Part shown: piece after piece, positions 34,463-38,287 of the stretch
Numbering within the stretch: position 1 is the stretch's first letter
Layout: each line of letters begins with the position of its first letter
NCBI RefSeq assembly: GCF_001625595.1
Contig: NZ_AUXT01000220.1
Location: 1-38,287, forward strand
Reading direction: 5' to 3'
DNA length: 38,287 nucleotides
Origin: Pseudoalteromonas luteoviolacea NCIMB 1942
Lineage (GTDB): Bacteria > Pseudomonadota > Gammaproteobacteria > Enterobacterales > Alteromonadaceae
Program-made: the position numbers and the translations under genes
The notes under the pieces: model-generated
What the model was told of the DNA's origin: nothing
What the model saw: only the letters and a program-made list of their open reading frames with translations
Databases searched by the model: none

Positions 34463-34861
34463 CTATTCTGGCTTAGATTGCTGCATTATTAAAAACACTA
34501 ATCCGATGATTCCAGTCAATGCGAAGCCGGACAGCAAAAAAGGGTCCATTGCAATTTGCTTGTGAAAGTTGAATGTACCAGCAGAAATCTTTTTCCAACT
34601 CATAAAGTGTTGATTTGCCGCAACTACAGCCCCAAAAAAGCCGATAACCAGCGCTATATACTTGATGATCCAATGATAAGCGATAGGCAAAAGCAACAGA
34701 ATACCTAATAAGCCAATGACTGTACGCTGCGCCCGACAATATGGACAGACGTATACAACACCAGCTAACTCAACAGCCCATGCTGTGATACTGATAAGTA
34801 TAGCGATTAGTGCAATAATTTTGCGATGTTTAATGAATGTTTCGAGTTGAAAAAGTACCAT
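34463..34861 (-). CDS. DsbB-like four-helix membrane protein
   Basis: A 132-residue inner-membrane protein with four hydrophobic helices: IIALIAILISITAWAVELAG, TVIGLLGILLLLPIAYHWII, YIALVIGFFGAVVAANQHF and PFLLSGFALTGIIGLVFLIM. After the first helix stands CPYCRAQRTVIG, matching the CxxC...ER-type redox loop of DsbB, which passes electrons from DsbA to quinone. The second cysteine pair of classical DsbB (in the second periplasmic loop) is absent; no other Cys exists in the protein. So it is either a truncated-chemistry DsbB relative or serves a different thiol partner. No DsbA homologue is adjacent. Intact. Confidence 0.65.
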   Translation of the reverse strand: MVLFQLETFIKHRKIIALIAILISITAWAVELAGVVYVCPYCRAQRTVIGLLGILLLLPIAYHWIIKYIALVIGFFGAVVAANQHFMSWKKISAGTFNFHKQIAMDPFLLSGFALTGIIGLVFLIMQQSKPE

Positions 34862-34907
34862 TTTGAACCTGTTTAGCTATTTCTAACCCAATAAATGGGG
34901 CGTTTCA

Positions 34908-34922
34908 TGTTATAATATAACA
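34908..34922. promoter_or_regulatory. TGTTATAATATAACA palindrome upstream of dsbB-like gene
   Basis: A perfect 15-base palindrome centred at 34915 contains TATAAT on the plus strand and lies 47 bases upstream of the minus-strand start at 34861. It could be a -10 region or operator. There is no experimental-type support beyond symmetry. Confidence 0.3.
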
Positions 34923-35064
34923 CTTTCCAGTAAGTTTTGGTAATTTTTATTCCTAAATGTTTTAACTTATAACTTTTTTATTTGCCGGTAAGTGGGTCAA
35001 AAAAATTAAAAGTTAAACTAACTTAAAGGGTTAGGCTGGGAGCTAAACACGAGCGAAAACGCGA

Positions 35065-35088
35065 GTGATTGTGATTGTGATTGTGATT
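35065..35088 (+). repeat. GTGATT hexamer x4
   Basis: Four tandem GTGATT units are followed by GTGGTAGTGG. In one frame the repeat encodes alternating Asp-Cys, giving GWELNTSENASDCDCDCDCG and SG before TAG 35099-35101. An intrinsic terminator follows at 35136. That frame has stops upstream and no clear start. Confidence 0.7.
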
Positions 35089-35135
35089 GTGGTAGTGGTT
35101 AGCCAGAGTAAAAGATTACTTTTCCAGGCTACAGA

Positions 35136-35164
35136 AGGCTGGGTTATTCCCAGCCTCTATTTTA
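35136..35164 (+). terminator. intrinsic terminator after Asp-Cys repeat frame
   Basis: An 8-bp stem, AGGCTGGG (35136-35143) and CCCAGCCT (35149-35156), with a TTATT loop, is followed by CTATTTT on the plus strand. The minus-strand gene ends at 35170, but the T-run faces the plus direction, pointing to a plus-strand transcript ending here. Confidence 0.6.
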
Positions 35165-35169
35165 GCTAA

Positions 35170-35484
35170 TTAGTTGTTATTTACATAACAGACAAATAGC
35201 TCTTGCTGAGGGTTGTCTTGTGTATCTTCGATTAAGTATTTAGCCGCAATACTATTTTGGCAGGTACACATATCATAATGGCTGTACATGTATGGGCGAC
35301 CAGACTCATCTTTGTCTGTTTTCGTTACACTACAGGTTGGCTCTCTCCATCTCGCATCCCAGCCGCTTTCTCCAAATGCAACGATTTTGATTTTATTGGA
35401 CAAAATTTTCGCTGATAATTCATCTGTTTGTGCTGTAATATTGAATGCACAAAGCGCCGCTAAGCCAATAAGTAATTTTTTCAT
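35170..35484 (-). CDS. small secreted protein of unknown function
   Basis: A 104-residue protein with a clear signal peptide (MKKLLIGLAALCAFNITAQ). The mature part has Cys at TCSV, MCTCQ and VCYV (four in all, so two disulphides are possible). It is polar, with several acidic residues and a Trp/Arg-rich centre (SGWDARWREPTC). No family is recognised. It stands alone, with a good AAGGATGA-type site upstream (complement of 35485-35495). Size and disulphides would fit a small periplasmic inhibitor or binding protein, but this is a guess. Confidence 0.6.
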   Translation of the reverse strand: MKKLLIGLAALCAFNITAQTDELSAKILSNKIKIVAFGESGWDARWREPTCSVTKTDKDESGRPYMYSHYDMCTCQNSIAAKYLIEDTQDNPQQELFVCYVNNN

Positions 35485-36065
35485 TATTCATCCTTAATTA
35501 AATAATTTGCAAAATAGAGTGTTAACTCTAAGTTGGTTATTTTATTCATAAAATTTTTTATTGCAAGTTTTAATATTCCGAAAATGGTATGTAATAATCA
35601 AAATCAGTATTAAGATAGTTGAAATTACTGCTCAAGTAGTTTAGCGTGTGTTTATGACAGATATTCTTTGTCCTGTAAGAAAAAATAAATTTTTATAATA
35701 AATTTCATGCTTTTGAAAACTTGTTTGCCTAAGTACTATTTTTGTGTAATATGAAATTCTGCGAGTTTCAGGGAAATTCTGATCAAATGCTACATGTGAA
35801 AACAATATGGCAATAGAGCTTGATTTTGTATGTAAATCATACAGATAAGATTGATGGTTTTGTAATGTTGTTTTCCTGTTAAGTGAATGAACTAAATATT
35901 TAAATAATATGAGCACAGGCATTCTTTTCGAGTTGCCTGTGGGCTAGGAAAGTATCATGTGAACTCTTTTTCGGTTAAGTTAATTAGAACATTGCCTTAA
36001 TAAATTTTTTGAGGTTTTTCTCATGAATATTTAATAATAAGAGCAGTATAAAGATTAAAACTAAA
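35485..36065. other. AT-rich intergenic, no gene seen
   Basis: This very AT-rich region lies before the ParB-like gene. A 93-codon minus frame (35641-35922) has no ribosome site and an unlikely composition, so I reject it. Low GC here against the flanking genes suggests acquired DNA. Confidence 0.4.
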
Positions 36066-37130
36066 ATGATAGATAAAACGAATGACTTGATTTTAGCTAC
36101 TCTAAACAATGCAGAACAAGTACACAGTGAGACTTTTGAATATACATCTTTATTTTTGAACTCGATTGTTCCAGATGAATCGAATGCAAGGTTTTTTCCT
36201 AGTGTGTTTATTGAGAATAAATATGCAAGGCAATTCTCAGAGCGGAAGCTTACCAAGTTGCAGTTGACTGAGTTACTGGAGGCTGAAGGAAAGGTGATCC
36301 TAGGCAAAGATTGTATAATCAACTGCTTAGAGCATGGCTCTAATGAATGGAAAAAAGCAAATAAGACGATTGAGTCAATCATAGAGCTTGGTGAGAACAT
36401 TTCTGTATCAGAAATGATACAGGTTCCAACTGTTTACCCTGTCAATCAAGGTCAATATAGAATCTTAACAGGGCATAGGCGATTCTTCGCGCTACTGTTT
36501 AGTTTTGGCTATGAGCATGCTGCGCAGTTTAAAGTGTATGACTCTAAACCACTGTTATATAAAGTTAAGCAATTCCAAGAGAATGCAAGCCGTGAGGACC
36601 TGCCTCAATATGGTAAGTTACAAGCTTTTTTGTCTGCAATCTTGGAGATTGATGGATTAGATCAAGCTAGAGTGAAAGTAGGCCAACGACCTTTAACAGT
36701 AAAAGAAAAAGCTAAAAACCTTGGGATCTCAATGGGCTCTTACGACAATTACAACGTTTTAACGCGATATGCAGAAGTGATTAAATTCTATGAAAATGGC
36801 CTTAATGCCTCGTTTTTAAAAGTCAAAAAGGTGATACTAGATTGCGAAGCAAAGTACAAAGAAGCTCACGGCAAGAAGCAGTTAAACATTGCCGATAAGA
36901 AACTGGTTGGAGAAAATATCTTAGCGTGTTTATCTGGTCATAAAGTGTCAGTAACCAAGAAGGATGCATCGTATAAGATAAAGGATATTCCTAATTTACA
37001 AGCTCTAAAAGCGATATTGTTCAATGATGTATCTAAGCTTGAGCTCAATATTGACTGGAAAAAGCTAGATTGGAACAACCGTGACGCGGTGAATCGCAGA
37101 CTCGTTGTTTTAGTCGACTTACTCAAGTAG
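36066..37130 (+). CDS. orphan ParB-like DNA-binding protein
   Basis: A 354-residue protein with the ParB/Spo0J N-terminal layout. EMIQVPTVYPVNQGQYRILT is followed by GHRRFFALLFSFGYEHAA (the GxRR/H nucleotide-binding box, here TGHRRF). Then comes ENASREDLPQYGKLQAF (the N-x-x-R-E-D-L helix), and a HTH-type segment LTVKEKAKNLGISMGSYDNY. The C-terminal half is Lys-rich (KKVILDCEAKYKEAHGKKQL). There is no ParA partner beside it, which is typical of ParB-like proteins carried by transposons, integrative elements or plasmid-derived islands. There is no good ribosome site before ATG 36066. It lies 277 bases from an IS element and in AT-rich surroundings, so horizontal origin is likely. Confidence 0.7.
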   Translation: MIDKTNDLILATLNNAEQVHSETFEYTSLFLNSIVPDESNARFFPSVFIENKYARQFSERKLTKLQLTELLEAEGKVILGKDCIINCLEHGSNEWKKANKTIESIIELGENISVSEMIQVPTVYPVNQGQYRILTGHRRFFALLFSFGYEHAAQFKVYDSKPLLYKVKQFQENASREDLPQYGKLQAFLSAILEIDGLDQARVKVGQRPLTVKEKAKNLGISMGSYDNYNVLTRYAEVIKFYENGLNASFLKVKKVILDCEAKYKEAHGKKQLNIADKKLVGENILACLSGHKVSVTKKDASYKIKDIPNLQALKAILFNDVSKLELNIDWKKLDWNNRDAVNRRLVVLVDLLK

Positions 37131-37316
37131 TGTCGCTCAAAATAGTCTGACGCAAATCGCTTGGTTTAATTATGTGAAGCAGGTTTTTGTAATCTAGCGT
37201 ACGCAGGGGTTTTGTAGGCTAGTCACTGGGTGGCTATATATCTCACCCGTGAGATGTGCTTGCCTGTATCATAATTTTTATTTTTTACCTAACCTTCTAA
37301 AAAGTAGTATTTAATT

Positions 37317-37361
37317 GTGTTGTTTGTGTTGTTTGTGTTGTTTGTGTTGTTTGTGTTGTTT
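37317..37361. repeat. 9-bp microsatellite GTGTTGTTT x5
   Basis: Five perfect tandem copies of GTGTTGTTT lie between the ParB-like gene and the transposase end. Their perfection implies recent slippage. The position is outside any gene. Confidence 0.95.
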
Positions 37362-38287
37362 GAGATACCGTCGATGCCTTAATTAGTTTGTATTCATAGC
37401 TTAGTTCTTAAGCCACACAGAGGGACTCATTCCCTATACAAAATCGGCTAGTTTTAGAGCCCTTCTTGACTTGTTGCCGTTGGCATGTTGTCGCTAGAGT
37501 CCTAAATATTTGCTTTAGTTTTCGTTGGGGGCTTTTTAAATCAAAGCTGTCCAGTAAGTTATCTAACCACCAGTATGCTGACTTGTTCGCTTTAAACGTC
37601 GAGATGGCACATTCAAACATCCGGTTGGCCCCATGGCAGATAAATCGCTTTATGAACACCAGCAATAGACTCAACCAAATTAGGGACTTTGCTATATTGG
37701 GGTCTCTTGTCATAAAACCCTTTAGGTTATTCCATGACTTAAGTTCTTTAAAGAACAGTTCGATTTGCCAACGCGCAGCGTAAATGTCTAAAAGCTGATC
37801 GAAGTGGAAATCTGATTTTGAGAGATTTGTTAACAATAACAAGGGTCGATTTTTATCTGGAGTATAGAGCAGCCGGTACTCGGGACCACTCTTTTTCCAG
37901 CTTACTGTCATCTCTAAGGCTTGAGAATCAAACTTATTTAATAGCGACTGTAACTTAGTGCCTTTTTCACCGATATTTACACCACAGAGAAACGCGGATA
38001 AAACGGTTGGGTTAATGGTTTTATTTGCTTTGACCATAAAGTACCCGCCATTACCCATAACTTGTTTAAAATAGGTTAGGTCGAAGTATCCTGCGTCTGC
38101 TAAGAGCAAAGTATTTTTAAGAGTATGACCGCCAGGAAGAAAGCCCCGCTCAGTTTCAACATTGGGCCGAATATCGATCTCGCAAGGCTGTTCAAAAATC
38201 AGGTCATAGGTCACATGTAGCTCAACAGCAACCGGGCTAACTGTGCTAAAACGCCCAGTAAAGAAGTGAATCGCCCCGGGTTTGCCA
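37362..38287 (-). mobile_element. IS4-type insertion sequence, right part
   Basis: The transposase at 37408-38287 marks an insertion sequence entering from the right edge. Its end should lie between the microsatellite (37361) and the stop codon (37408). The terminal inverted repeat cannot be fixed without the other end. Confidence 0.6.
37408..38287 (-). CDS. IS4-family transposase (5' part outside window)
   Basis: A DDE transposase open from the window edge to TAA 37408; the first part lies beyond 38287, so no start is given. The middle Asp block LLADAGYFDLTYFKQVMGNG holds the second catalytic Asp. The third block YAARWQIELFFKELKSWNNL carries the Y-(2)-R-(3)-E-(6)-K signature diagnostic of IS4-type enzymes, with the catalytic Glu. 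The C-terminal tail is basic (CQRQQVKKGSKTSRFCIG). The visible part (293 codons) is uninterrupted, so the element may be active. Confidence 0.88.
   Translation of the reverse strand, partial: GKPGAIHFFTGRFSTVSPVAVELHVTYDLIFEQPCEIDIRPNVETERGFLPGGHTLKNTLLLADAGYFDLTYFKQVMGNGGYFMVKANKTINPTVLSAFLCGVNIGEKGTKLQSLLNKFDSQALEMTVSWKKSGPEYRLLYTPDKNRPLLLLTNLSKSDFHFDQLLDIYAARWQIELFFKELKSWNNLKGFMTRDPNIAKSLIWLSLLLVFIKRFICHGANRMFECAISTFKANKSAYWWLDNLLDSFDLKSPQRKLKQIFRTLATTCQRQQVKKGSKTSRFCIGNESLCVA

Noticed and set aside
35641..35922. 93-codon minus-strand ORF
   Set aside because: Lies in very AT-rich spacer DNA, lacks a ribosome site and has unlikely amino-acid make-up.
37317..37361. CRISPR-like array
   Set aside because: The 9-bp units are directly adjacent without spacers; it is a microsatellite.

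Overview
The window reads as chromosomal DNA from a marine gammaproteobacterium of the Pseudoalteromonas type. The best single clue is the 816-residue cysteine-tryptophylquinone (CTQ) glycine oxidase at 9987-12437. Its length and active-site residue numbers match what I recall for GoxA of Pseudoalteromonas luteoviolacea. AT-rich gene spacing, VAGG-type peptide leaders and the mix of surface enzymes fit that reading. No database search was possible.

Layout. 16-1882 (-): a lipoprotein gene followed by a frameshifted DUF4105 gene. 2460-4967 (+): intact GH92 alpha-mannosidase lipoprotein. 5104-6423: two decayed genes, a methyltransferase-like remnant (-) and a ricin-lectin protein with three ESADPHTW-type repeats (+). 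6683-9457 (-): an R-body-type RebB protein, three DUF2589-like genes (one with an in-frame TGA) and a small zinc-ribbon protein. 9987-13602 (+): goxA and goxB. 13672-15954 (-): a broken fibrinogen-like secreted protein and an intact phytase-esterase-like protein. 16339-22035 (+): a five-gene heavy-metal RND efflux operon. 22314-24975: a broken double-glycine peptide precursor, a GGDEF protein and a broken lipoprotein gene. 25058-27751 (-): a two-TM protein and a di-haem cytochrome c. 28175-30947 (+): MscS channel, FabI-like remnant, MaoC hydratase and a wrecked chemotaxis receptor. 31064-32485 (-): cytochrome/PQQ-type aldose dehydrogenase. 32680-35484: a second broken double-glycine peptide precursor, a broken lipoprotein gene, DUF1353, a DsbB-like protein and a small secreted protein. 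36066-38287: an orphan ParB-like gene and an IS4-family transposase that runs off the window.

How it works together. The metal-efflux genes form a clear operon: small His-rich secreted protein, membrane protein, adaptor, pump, periplasmic accessory protein. goxA/goxB form an enzyme plus flavoprotein maturase pair. The RebB/DUF2589/zinc-ribbon block is the least understood cluster and the most likely place for an undescribed system.

About twelve genes are disrupted while the large enzymes around them are intact. Several of the broken genes encode surface or secreted products. The lesions include nonsense codons and deletions as well as single-base shifts, so simple read error is unlikely to explain all of them. 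Both double-glycine peptide precursors are shifted by one base inside A-runs of the leader.
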